Assembly (NCBI GenBank): GCA_913057725.1 | Contig: CAJXOS010000008.1 | Coordinates: 1 to 64,000, forward strand | From: an uncultured Lewinella sp. | GTDB taxonomy: Bacteria; Bacteroidota; Bacteroidia; Chitinophagales; Saprospiraceae | Reading direction: 5' to 3' | Length of the DNA stretch: 64,000 nucleotides | Part shown: piece after piece, positions 1-8,371 of the stretch | Numbering within the stretch: the first letter of the stretch is position 1 | How the letters are laid out: every line of letters starts with the position of its first letter | Program-made: the position numbers and the translations under genes | The notes under the pieces: model-generated | The model's database searches: none | What the model was told of the DNA's origin: nothing | Seen by the model: only the letters and a program-made list of their open reading frames with translations

Positions 1-711
1 GAAGAGTACTTGCTCCCAGTTTTGGCCACCATCAAGGCTACGAAATACTCCGCGCTCATTATTGTTGGCAAAGAGGGTTCCCATTGCTGCCACATAGAGA
101 CGGTCAGGGTCGGTAGGGTCAATGAGTACGCGGCCGATGCTGCCGGCATTTTCTAGTCCTCTGCTTTCCCACGTTTGGCCACCATCGGCGGAACGGAATA
201 CGCCTAAGCCATCGTAGGCAATAGAACCACCGCCGGCGTTAGCTTCACCGGTGCCGGCGTATACAATATCTGGGTTGCTAGCTGATACTGCCAGGTCACC
301 TATAGCTAGCGTTGGCATATCGTCAAAGGTAGGTTCCCAGTTCAGCCCTTCATCTGTAGAGCGGAAAACGCCACCGGAGGCAGCCCCAACGAGGAGCGTA
401 CGTGGTGAACCAGGAATTACTTCTACGTCGGTGATGCGGCCGCCCACATTGAAGGGCCCATCGAATTGCCAAGGAGCATTGCTGAGGTCTTTGGTTGGCC
501 CTTGCTGTGCGGACAAAGTGGTTTGTCGTTGCTGCACCGCACGCTGGTAAGCTTTGTTATCCAGCTCTCCAAACGGGTAGGCCCTTTGGCGGAACAGCCA
601 GTCTGCTGGCCGCTGTTCGGGCTCAGCTTCGGGCAGGCTTTCCGAGGAGGTAGATTCGCAAGAAATTACAGAAAGAGATAATAGCAGAAAGAGGTAGTAG
701 ATTGGTTTCAT
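1..711 (-). CDS. Partial BNR/sortilin-like repeat lipoprotein, N-terminal part
   Basis: The frame is open from an ATG at 711 down to the window edge (237 codons, C-terminus missing), so it is absent from the ORF track. The first residues (MKPIYYLFLLLSLSVISCES) form a lipoprotein signal with a lipobox ending in ISC, so the mature protein is probably an outer-membrane lipoprotein. From about residue 110 it carries spaced BNR/sortilin motifs of the type VFRSTDEGLNWE, VFRSADGGQTWE and VFRSLDGGQNWE, which form blades of a beta-propeller. Family members in Bacteroidota are often over 900 residues and of unknown substrate. A peptidase or glycosidase domain further on cannot be excluded, because that part is outside the window. 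Confidence 0.85.
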   Translation of the reverse strand, partial: MKPIYYLFLLLSLSVISCESTSSESLPEAEPEQRPADWLFRQRAYPFGELDNKAYQRAVQQRQTTLSAQQGPTKDLSNAPWQFDGPFNVGGRITDVEVIPGSPRTLLVGAASGGVFRSTDEGLNWEPTFDDMPTLAIGDLAVSASNPDIVYAGTGEANAGGGSIAYDGLGVFRSADGGQTWESRGLENAGSIGRVLIDPTDPDRLYVAAMGTLFANNNERGVFRSLDGGQNWEQVLF

Positions 712-832
712 GGATCAAGGATACTAATGGGCATCCAAGATACATATTTCCGACCTGGCCCTCAGGGAATATACCTCCCACGTCAGTAGGAAGACCAGGA
801 GCCATCGCTCCAGTACCCTGAGGGCAGTTTGA

Positions 833-1606
833 CTAGGTGTAGAATACGAAACGATCTTTCCAGTACATCGCTGGTCGGACTTGTTGGTTGTCTAGTACTT
901 GCTGTAAATGCTCCACTAAAGTTGCCTTTATGGGACTCAATGGCCGACCGGTATGGGCTGCTGCTACGCAGCTCGTGAGTAAGCCACAGATCTGTAGGGC
1001 GTTGCTGGTGCGGGTGTCAGTAGCCTGGTAGTAGACCTTATGACTCGAGAAAAAATGCTGAGCATAGGCAGGGCTAGGTCCTAAGGGAGATTGGTATTTG
1101 ACATGAACCATGCTGTTTTGGACTTTGGCCTTGGCCAACAGTTGGTCATAGTATGCTTGTTTCTGTTGGAGTAACTGCCAGCGCGATGGTGCGTCGGGAA
1201 AATGTGAATTGTTGCTTGTGATAGGTTCCGAAAAGGCCATGACTTGAAAACGAGTATTGCTTTCTTCCAGCAACCAGCTGATTACCTGTTGTGCCAGTGG
1301 CACCTGAAAGCGATCATTACTACCAAAAGTCAGGCGAGGGAAATAATTGGATTGACGACGCAGCTGCCAAATACGGTCTTCAAACTCACCCGAGGCGGGT
1401 ACACTCAAAAGGCCAAGCGTGAAGGTGGAGTCTTTGCCAAGATTACCACTTTCGCAGATGTAGTAGGTGGTGTCACTCCTTGCTAAGGCCAAACGATAAT
1501 GCGGCAAATTTTGGGGTGGTTGATTCGACCAAGCCAAAGAATAAGCACTAAGGCCCAGGATGCTGCTTCCGATGAATTTTCTACGAGAGGTGGCATTCGT
1601 TTTCAT
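833..1606 (-). CDS. Tat-exported protein of unknown function, faint DUF3800-like features
   Basis: The 257-residue product begins with SRRKFIGSS followed by a hydrophobic stretch, which fits a twin-arginine signal, so export as a folded protein is likely. After the signal, the segment YYICESGNLGKDSTFTLGLL resembles the opening strand of DUF3800 proteins (usually IDESG), and the late segment NALQICGLL resembles their LQLAD motif. In both places the expected Asp is missing (ICES, QICG). If the match is real, the usual acidic active site is lost and replaced by Cys or Gly. The family call is weak; the reading frame and export are well supported. It stands alone, 120 nt downstream of the lipoprotein start. 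Confidence 0.75.
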   Translation of the reverse strand: MKTNATSRRKFIGSSILGLSAYSLAWSNQPPQNLPHYRLALARSDTTYYICESGNLGKDSTFTLGLLSVPASGEFEDRIWQLRRQSNYFPRLTFGSNDRFQVPLAQQVISWLLEESNTRFQVMAFSEPITSNNSHFPDAPSRWQLLQQKQAYYDQLLAKAKVQNSMVHVKYQSPLGPSPAYAQHFFSSHKVYYQATDTRTSNALQICGLLTSCVAAAHTGRPLSPIKATLVEHLQQVLDNQQVRPAMYWKDRFVFYT

Positions 1607-1668
1607 AGCTGCTGTCTTTATCTATAAAAGCAGCGAGATCGGTAAATGTGACATTTTTTGTCGTTGAG

Positions 1669-1740
1669 TTCCCCCACCAGGAATCGAACCTGGTTCTCCG
1701 GATTAAGAGTCCGGAGCATCGCCAGCAATGCTTTGAGGGA
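1669..1740 (-). tRNA. tRNA-Lys (anticodon CTT), atypical core
   Basis: A 72-nt cloverleaf folds on the minus strand: 7-bp acceptor stem (TCCCTCA with TGGGGGA), 4-bp D stem (GCAT/ATGC), 5-bp anticodon stem CCGGA/TCCGG with loop CTCTTAA (anticodon CTT), 4-nt variable region and a canonical T arm (CCAGG TTCGATT CCTGG). The CCA end is not encoded. Position 8 is A and position 14 is T, the reverse of the near-universal U8-A14 pair, and the first acceptor pair is T-A instead of G-C. It is probably a divergent tRNA-Lys for AAG codons, but a tRNA-like or decaying gene is possible. Confidence 0.7.
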
Positions 1741-1792
1741 AGGAATGGTAACCATCAATATGGATCATGAGAACGACCGCTCTCACTTTGAT

Positions 1793-1834
1793 AAAAAACA
1801 AAAGCGTCCTTCGACCTAACGAAAGACGCTTTTG
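1793..1834 (-). terminator. Rho-independent terminator
   Basis: The arms AAAAGCGTC and GACGCTTTT (9 bp, extended by one flanking C-G pair) are followed on the minus strand by GTTTTTT. It lies about 155 nt beyond the stop of the T9SS repeat protein and before the tRNA, so it most likely ends that minus-strand transcript. Confidence 0.75.
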
Positions 1835-1988
1835 CTCATGTTCTGCTTTCACATACGACTTCCCTTAGGACCCATTGGCACCTTTTTTAGAAGTCTGTTT
1901 TTGTGAGTATGCAGCGTACATGTTATTTGCGTATTTGCCCCACATAACGCACCCATGGAGGGATCAGTTCCCGAGGGGCTGAATTTTT

Positions 1989-4619
1989 TTAAGATTTTAT
2001 GATAATCTGCCTGCTGATCCAGTCTGCACCGCTAAGGGTGATGAAGTAACTACCTGCCGGAAGCTGGTCTAGCTGCAGGTATGAACCCTGTAGTTCTTGC
2101 TGAATAACCGTCTGTGCCTGCATGTTCTGTAAACGGACCATAATTGCGGTGTTGGCTTGCAGATGGTCGGCCAGCTCAATTTGAAGACGATCTGTCACTG
2201 GGTTCGGAAACAACTTCACCTCGTCTGCTTGGACAGACTGCAGTGTATTGGTCAGAATACAGTCGTATTCGAACATGCCTTGTAATGTAAGGCCGGTGCA
2301 TTCCTGTTCGGCATCAGTAAGCGTTATGCTGTATTCCTCCAGTGATGCTGCAGATCCCGGTGCAGTGTTGAAGGTATGCGTGATACCGTAAGCTAGCGTT
2401 TGTACATCCATAGCGAAAGGCGGAATACTTGCACTAAAGTTATCAGAAGTGTTATTACCATTCACTAGTAAGCTTAGCTCATAAAAGTCATCGGAGGTGT
2501 CTTCAGGAGTCTGATTGTTATTGCAGCTGATATTGATCTCCTCTGGCGAAAGACTACAGCTTTCGGAGCAGGTGCCAGGGTTGACGAGTGTTGTTTCGAT
2601 TCCACAATTTGCTGTGAATATGTCTTCCAGAACGATGTTGTAAGAAGGAGCATCATCGGCATCTCCATTGATGGTAAATGAAGTGATGATGATTGGCGAC
2701 CCCGTACTTGGCGTGATTTCTATTCCGTCTGGTGAGCTGATGCGATATTCATCGGAAAGATTGTTGCCCATGACTTCCACATCGAAGGTGATGAAGTCAT
2801 CGCTAGGATCGTCATCGGTGCCATTGTCATTGCATTCCACACTGCTTATGTTGACTGCTGTGAAGTTGCAAATATCCGAACAAGGGCCCTCGAACATACC
2901 ATTCAATGTTACCCCTCCGCACTGTTGCTCGGTATCAAAAAAGGTGAAGCCCCAGCCTATTAAATCATCTGCTGAACCTGGTTCAGTAGTGAATTGATAA
3001 AGGGTGTTGTAATTCAGGATTTGAGCATTCACTTCAAACGGCTGGATAGTGGCGGTGTAAGTATCATTTACGTTAGTACCGGAGATCATAAGATCAAGTT
3101 GGTAAAAGTCATCCGAGTTGTCCTCTGGGGTGCCGTTGTCGTTGCAGGTGATGTCTAGGGTGTTAATGTCCAAAATGCAATTATTAGAGCAGCTACCAGG
3201 GTCAACTAAGGTTGCTTCTGTTCTGCAACTTGATATAGTAGCGTCCTCCAGTATAATCGTATAGAAATGCTCTTCCTCACCCGCTGAACCTGCATTAGTG
3301 CTGAAAGGAGTAATTGTCAATGAGGACCCTGTATTGGGCGTAAACACAATCCCGTCTGGCGAACTAATTTGATATTCGTCGGAAAGATTGTTACCCATGA
3401 CTTCCACATTGAAGGTGATGAAGTCATCAGAAGGGTCAAGGTCGGTGCCGTTGTTATTGCACTGAACGTTGGTGATGTCTACGCTGGTGAAACCACATTC
3501 ATCCGAACAACTCCCAGGATCCAGTACAGTGATAGTACGGTTGCAATTCATATTATCAGCATCTTCTATGATGATCGGAAAATCACCCATGCCTGCAGCC
3601 CAAAGTCCTTCGGTACTAATTGGATGACTGCTGGTGTAGTTGAAGGGGCCCTGCTCCGTTCCATCAGGGAAAACCAGGAAGTAGCCACTTTCGCTTCCGT
3701 TGAATCCCCAGACGGTGATCAAAAACTCTATATAATCATCGGCTGGATCGGTACCTGTGCCGTTGTCGTTGCAGCTTACGTTGAGCACTTGATGGGTGCT
3801 GATATTGCAATCGGGCGAACAGCTTTCCGGTGCCGTAAAGCCTTCGATGAAAATGCAATCTCCATCGTTGGCGGTAATGGTCAGGGCATAGTCTGCGCCG
3901 TTGGCTGTGCCTATACTATTTTCTACTACGCAGTTATTGCATTCCTGGGGAACAGAAGAAGGAGTAAGTGTTCCTTCGCTAATGGTTAGCTCCACATTGC
4001 CATTGATATTCGTACCCTCTACGAATGGGATGAAGGTAAAATAATCGTCCAGTGGATTATCAGTGGTGCCATTGTCTTCGCAAGTAAGTGCACGAATAAC
4101 GACATCGGTTATCGCACAGGCCACGTTCTCATCACAAATTGAGGGGTTAGCTTGTAGATAACCACTTGGATCCCTACGGTTGTCAGGATCTATTAGTTGA
4201 ACGGAGTTTCCAGCGTCTATCGACTCAAAAAAGGCAGTAGGGTCATCCCAAACGCCAGAGGAAAAGGCAAAGGTAGCCAAGGTCTGAACGCCACCCCATT
4301 GTACAAAGGATACTGGGGTATTGGCGGTATTGTTGAGCATCAGCTGTCCGCTGGCATTATCAATATTCATGTTGAAGGTGAAGACGGTGATTTCGCCGGG
4401 CGTAAGTACAAAGTCGCCGCATTCAGTAGGTACACTATTGTCAAAAAAGACATTGCCTTGCATCCCGTCAAAGATTTGACCACCCAGCATATTGATAACA
4501 TCATTGCCGATATTCATAATCTCGACTTGATTGGTTGCCGGGTAAACTTCGTTGATAACGACTTGGCTATAGCCGAAAAGGCCAGAAAAAAGAGAAAGGA
4601 GTAGAAGGTAATATTTCAT
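1989..4619 (-). CDS. T9SS-exported repeat protein with lamin-tail-like N-terminus
   Basis: This 876-residue protein starts with a signal peptide (MKYYLLLLSLFSGLFGYSQ). Residues about 20-110 look like a lamin-tail domain (VVINEVYP, VEIMNIG). Six Cys-containing repeats follow, each opening with a (C)xxNGTxxDxxDDF-type motif that resembles calcium-binding acidic loops. The last about 80 residues (KLFPNPVTDRLQIEL to the end) are a type A T9SS sorting domain, so the protein is probably secreted or surface-anchored. Repeats 3 and 5 share VEVMGNNLSDEY, and 4 and 6 share another pattern, so a two-repeat unit was duplicated. It lies 102 nt downstream of the barrel gene on the same strand. Function unknown; adhesion or matrix binding is a guess. 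Confidence 0.88.
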   Translation of the reverse strand: MKYYLLLLSLFSGLFGYSQVVINEVYPATNQVEIMNIGNDVINMLGGQIFDGMQGNVFFDNSVPTECGDFVLTPGEITVFTFNMNIDNASGQLMLNNTANTPVSFVQWGGVQTLATFAFSSGVWDDPTAFFESIDAGNSVQLIDPDNRRDPSGYLQANPSICDENVACAITDVVIRALTCEDNGTTDNPLDDYFTFIPFVEGTNINGNVELTISEGTLTPSSVPQECNNCVVENSIGTANGADYALTITANDGDCIFIEGFTAPESCSPDCNISTHQVLNVSCNDNGTGTDPADDYIEFLITVWGFNGSESGYFLVFPDGTEQGPFNYTSSHPISTEGLWAAGMGDFPIIIEDADNMNCNRTITVLDPGSCSDECGFTSVDITNVQCNNNGTDLDPSDDFITFNVEVMGNNLSDEYQISSPDGIVFTPNTGSSLTITPFSTNAGSAGEEEHFYTIILEDATISSCRTEATLVDPGSCSNNCILDINTLDITCNDNGTPEDNSDDFYQLDLMISGTNVNDTYTATIQPFEVNAQILNYNTLYQFTTEPGSADDLIGWGFTFFDTEQQCGGVTLNGMFEGPCSDICNFTAVNISSVECNDNGTDDDPSDDFITFDVEVMGNNLSDEYRISSPDGIEITPSTGSPIIITSFTINGDADDAPSYNIVLEDIFTANCGIETTLVNPGTCSESCSLSPEEINISCNNNQTPEDTSDDFYELSLLVNGNNTSDNFSASIPPFAMDVQTLAYGITHTFNTAPGSAASLEEYSITLTDAEQECTGLTLQGMFEYDCILTNTLQSVQADEVKLFPNPVTDRLQIELADHLQANTAIMVRLQNMQAQTVIQQELQGSYLQLDQLPAGSYFITLSGADWISRQIIIKS

Positions 4620-4721
4620 AATAAATATATTTTTCGTTGGACTGCTGTTAGCACTGTTTGATTCAATAGGTTAGTTCGATTTGGTGGCTTGGATCTAATC
4701 GGTTTTACTCGCTTTTTTACT

Positions 4722-6353
4722 TTAGAAGTTGAACTGAAACCCTAGCCGCGTTTGATTTTCCGCGAAGGCGGTTGCCTCCTGAATTAACTGGGTATAGTGT
4801 TGTAGAAAAACACGACTCTTATCGGATGTTTGGTAATTGATATCGCCATGTATCAGGTGAGTCCATTCCGACTGTTCATCAGACATTCTGCGGCTGGGTA
4901 CGTAGCGCACATTTATGCGCAGTTTGTTCTCAAGGGTAGTACTGCTTAGGCCCACGTTACCTCCTACGGAGGTGATATCAATCTCTGCTACGGAAGTGTA
5001 GTAGGTGTGGACGCCTAATTGTACCTGAAGTGATTTCTGTTGGTTGGAGTGTGTGAAATTGAATTGGCCATAGTAGAAGTCGGCTGTGGTGAGTGACGAT
5101 CCGAACTGGCTGTTACTATTACGCACATAATTCAAACTACTGCTGAAGTGACTCTGGCCCGCGGGTATGAACGTACTCAAGGCCATGTTGAGCGACTGAT
5201 AGGAGAAGTTGAAGGAATCTCTGCCTACGATAAATTCATTGGCTTTCTCCAGGTTGAAGTTGGATACGTTAAGCTGTACGCCTGCCCCACTTTGAGCCCG
5301 ATAACTGAGGTTGGCATTAGTGATTAAGCGATCAGACCGACCGGCACGTAGATCTCGAATATTGTTTTGCTCAATGCCTGTACTCACGTTTAGGATGAGC
5401 TTGTGCTTGAACATATGTACGCCCATTTTGATGGTGTACGCCCGCAGATCATTGAGTTGAAAGTTGCGCCCAAAAGTCTCGTAACCAGCGTCGACCTGTC
5501 GGAAGCCCAGTGCTAGATTGAAGCCTCGGGTATAGTAGCCGGCGTTCGCATCAAGCAGTAATCCAGTCTTGGTCGTCAAGTTGGGCATGCCACCTAGTAG
5601 TTCGCCTGTTTGTACGAGCCAATCTTCTTCTTCAAATAAAGGAAAAAGCGGTTCGCGAGAGCTTTCGGTGTAACTACCTGAGGTACTGATTTTAGTCCGA
5701 AACTTATCACCAAAACTCTTCCCTGCAACCAGTTCCACCACTCGATTTCGGCGAGCAATGGTATCTATGCTGTTTGCATTCTCTTTTGCCGCTAAGGCAG
5801 ATAGGGTGAGTTCATTGAACCCTTTCTTGTAGCCAGCCGCTGCTGCCCAGAAGGGGCGCTCACGCAGTGGACTAATCATGGTATTGTAAATGGTCCGCCC
5901 TAACCGGTCGCGATTAAGGATGCCTCGTGAGGCTTTAAAGTTGAAGTGCTTCACCTGCCACTCTAGCCCTAGGCCGTACTGTTGGATGTTGTTCAGGGTG
6001 TTGGTGGTGAATCGATTGCTGCGGTGACCAATGTGTAGGGTCAATCCCTTGTACTTGGGGCTCAAACCCCAGTAACGAAAAGCAGGAATGTCTGGCAGGT
6101 TGAGCTGATCCCCTAAGCGATAGCTAAACGGGAGTATGAATTGACCAATTTTTACATTGATTCTCGCAGCGCCGAGGTAGCCAAAATCACTATTGTTAAA
6201 GAGGTTCGGACGATTGGAATTGAAGAATCGAAGCCCTCCCGTGATACTTCCGCTGACCTCTACTGCTGGAGGTTTTACTTCCAGGTTTTCCAGATCTTGT
6301 GCATGTAGGCTAAAGCTAATGATCACGAAGATTATTAATAAGATCCTGTTCAT
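4722..6353 (-). CDS. Predicted outer-membrane beta-barrel protein, third gene of the giant-protein operon
   Basis: The 543-residue product has a signal peptide (MNRILLIIFVIISFSLHAQ) and then mostly alternating amphipathic strands, ending in LGFQFNF. A terminal Phe in such a strand is the usual signal for insertion of beta-barrels by BamA. It has no recognisable plug domain and no TonB box, so it is not a SusC-type receptor, and it is much longer than PorP/SprF proteins. Its ATG overlaps the stop of the upstream FN3 gene by 4 nt, which implies translational coupling. Because of this I infer that it carries or anchors one of the two upstream products in the outer membrane. Confidence 0.8.
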   Translation of the reverse strand: MNRILLIIFVIISFSLHAQDLENLEVKPPAVEVSGSITGGLRFFNSNRPNLFNNSDFGYLGAARINVKIGQFILPFSYRLGDQLNLPDIPAFRYWGLSPKYKGLTLHIGHRSNRFTTNTLNNIQQYGLGLEWQVKHFNFKASRGILNRDRLGRTIYNTMISPLRERPFWAAAAGYKKGFNELTLSALAAKENANSIDTIARRNRVVELVAGKSFGDKFRTKISTSGSYTESSREPLFPLFEEEDWLVQTGELLGGMPNLTTKTGLLLDANAGYYTRGFNLALGFRQVDAGYETFGRNFQLNDLRAYTIKMGVHMFKHKLILNVSTGIEQNNIRDLRAGRSDRLITNANLSYRAQSGAGVQLNVSNFNLEKANEFIVGRDSFNFSYQSLNMALSTFIPAGQSHFSSSLNYVRNSNSQFGSSLTTADFYYGQFNFTHSNQQKSLQVQLGVHTYYTSVAEIDITSVGGNVGLSSTTLENKLRINVRYVPSRRMSDEQSEWTHLIHGDINYQTSDKSRVFLQHYTQLIQEATAFAENQTRLGFQFNF

Positions 6354-8371
6354 GATCTTGTGATTTGATTGGAGAAGAAGGTGGGGCTTTTGCGGCCAGA
6401 ATGGTGGATCACATAGGCTGCAACACGGAAGCTATTGGGTGTACTTCTCGGCAAGGTGTAATCCGTAGATTGGTGGTCTAATCGATCAAGGAATTGCAAG
6501 GGTTGATCGGCCGATTCCAGATAGAGATACAAAGCATCCCCGGCGGACAATTCGTGCTGAAGCAGGAGAATGTAGGCCTGATTTTCTTCAACAAGCGTTA
6601 GCGCCAAAGACGATGCTTCCGAACGCTGGTGTGCGAGTTCGACAACATTTCCACCTCGCTGATTTCCGGCTTGGTCTACGGCAAATACCTGGTATTGAAT
6701 GTTGCCATGAAGATGGCTAAACAAGCTGTCGGTATAGCTTCTACTACCTTGCGTCAGTCTGATCGTATCGGTCTTGTTCAGGCAAGAGCGTAGGAGGTAC
6801 GTACGCACCACGTCTTCACTACTGCTGGGACTAATTTGTAGCGTGATCTGATTTCCGCTTTTCTGGTACTTGATGATTTTTGGTGCAACCGGTGCGATAG
6901 TATCCGGCCGCTCCAGGATGAGCAGTGTCGAATAATCCGAGTGGTTGTTATTGAAGTCTACAGCAGCCACTTTGTAATACACCTCCTTCGTCAAAAACTT
7001 TAGGCCAACTGTGTCAACGAACTCGTTGCTGTGATGGAGCAAGTCGTGGGCATGGTAGTAGGTGCCATCCGGTCGATTGGAGGTATACACCCGGTAGCCA
7101 TCTAGATCGCGCTCCGCATTGGGGCGCCAGATAATTCTAGCAATCCCTGAGCTATCGATGTAGCCGTACAAACCACTCGGTGGAGCAGGGGCTAGAGTGT
7201 CAATGTAGTTCGCTAGGATGACGGAGCTAGACTGCTCAAACTCATCCTGATTGTAGGCCACCACTCGGTAGTAATGCATGCGCTCGTCGCGGATCACCGT
7301 ATCGGTAAACGAAAGCGTATTGGTAGGAAGATAACCAGGATGCAGTGCCTGGTATACACCCGCTTCTGAGTTTGCCTTAAAAACCCGTAGGCCCTTAACT
7401 TGATCTACTGTACCCGCCTCCTGCTGTGCCTCCCACCTGATATTGATTTGTTCATGATTGCCTTCGGCTTTGATGTTGATCGCTTCGTATCCAACCACTT
7501 GATCCTTGGCATAATGACTGAACTCAGTGGACATGGGGCCTTTAATCCCAAAGGGGGAATAGCCCTGAATGCGATAGTAGTACTGGGTGCTCTTTTGCAC
7601 CGTGTCCAGGAAGAAATGATGCTCCGCTTCGCCACTAGCTGTATAGATGGGGCTGTTGTTTAGTTTTTGGTAAGGAGCGTCTCTATCTTCCGCACGGAAA
7701 ATATCGTAGGCAGTGTAGATGGACGAATAATCTGCATAACTCCACTTCAATTGTAGCCTGCTGTGATTTTGCTCGAAGGCCAATTGCTGAACTGGCGGTA
7801 AGGAACCCAAAGTGCCATTGAAATAGTAGTAAGCCGTATCAACACCACTCGCCTCCGCATCCAGACCAATAATTCGGTAGATCGCCTTTTCGTTAGCCGG
7901 GAAATCACGTACCACATAGCGCAGACCGAGGAGGTCACCGGCAAGAGCGGAAATATCCGCTGATAACATCACGAAGTTGAGTGCTACCATTATGTTGTTG
8001 TGGTGATCAAAGGCTTCGGTAAGACCAACGTCTCCCTCGTGTGGGGTCACCAGCTGGTCTTGTAGCACATGCGCTGCAATTTGGGCAGCTTCGTCTTCGG
8101 GGTGCTGGAGTAGTTTCTCTTGAATGGAGGCCTCCGAGTACGGCCGGATGGTTCTCAGCGTGACGAAACGCTCATCATTGGCGGTTGCTTTCTGCAGGAG
8201 GTAGCCATGCGTTCTTCCTGCTTCAAAGGTGGCAGGATCATTGGTAGCCCAGCGCAGAATTAAGCTGTCTTGCGTAGGAAAGGCATCTAAGAAGAGTCCT
8301 TGACGGTCTTCTTGTGCAGCGGCGAGTTGGCACAGCACAAGTAAGAGGAAGAGGGTGTTTAGTGTTTTCAT
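6350..8371 (-). CDS. Secreted fibronectin type III repeat protein
   Basis: This 673-residue protein has a signal peptide (MKTLNTLFLLLVLCQLAAAQ). Beginning near residue 195 there are about four fibronectin type III-like modules, recognisable by repeated patterns such as YYRIQGYSPFG, YYRVVAYNQDEF and YYKVAAVDFNNN. The N-terminal about 190 residues are not recognised. There is no T9SS sorting domain and no lipobox. It overlaps both neighbours by 4 nt (8368-8371 and 6350-6353), so it is the middle gene of a coupled three-gene unit and probably works together with the 2,030-residue protein and the barrel. Confidence 0.8.
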   Translation of the reverse strand: MKTLNTLFLLLVLCQLAAAQEDRQGLFLDAFPTQDSLILRWATNDPATFEAGRTHGYLLQKATANDERFVTLRTIRPYSEASIQEKLLQHPEDEAAQIAAHVLQDQLVTPHEGDVGLTEAFDHHNNIMVALNFVMLSADISALAGDLLGLRYVVRDFPANEKAIYRIIGLDAEASGVDTAYYYFNGTLGSLPPVQQLAFEQNHSRLQLKWSYADYSSIYTAYDIFRAEDRDAPYQKLNNSPIYTASGEAEHHFFLDTVQKSTQYYYRIQGYSPFGIKGPMSTEFSHYAKDQVVGYEAINIKAEGNHEQINIRWEAQQEAGTVDQVKGLRVFKANSEAGVYQALHPGYLPTNTLSFTDTVIRDERMHYYRVVAYNQDEFEQSSSVILANYIDTLAPAPPSGLYGYIDSSGIARIIWRPNAERDLDGYRVYTSNRPDGTYYHAHDLLHHSNEFVDTVGLKFLTKEVYYKVAAVDFNNNHSDYSTLLILERPDTIAPVAPKIIKYQKSGNQITLQISPSSSEDVVRTYLLRSCLNKTDTIRLTQGSRSYTDSLFSHLHGNIQYQVFAVDQAGNQRGGNVVELAHQRSEASSLALTLVEENQAYILLLQHELSAGDALYLYLESADQPLQFLDRLDHQSTDYTLPRSTPNSFRVAAYVIHHSGRKSPTFFSNQITRS

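Noticed and set aside
2460-3800. Regularly spaced similar DNA blocks suggesting a CRISPR array
   Set aside because: They are coding repeats of the surface protein, too long and too variable, without cas genes.
3369-3989. 206-residue plus-strand ORF inside the repeat protein gene
   Set aside because: Antisense shadow of the repetitive T9SS gene; no start context, no domain, and the minus-strand frame has clear protein features.
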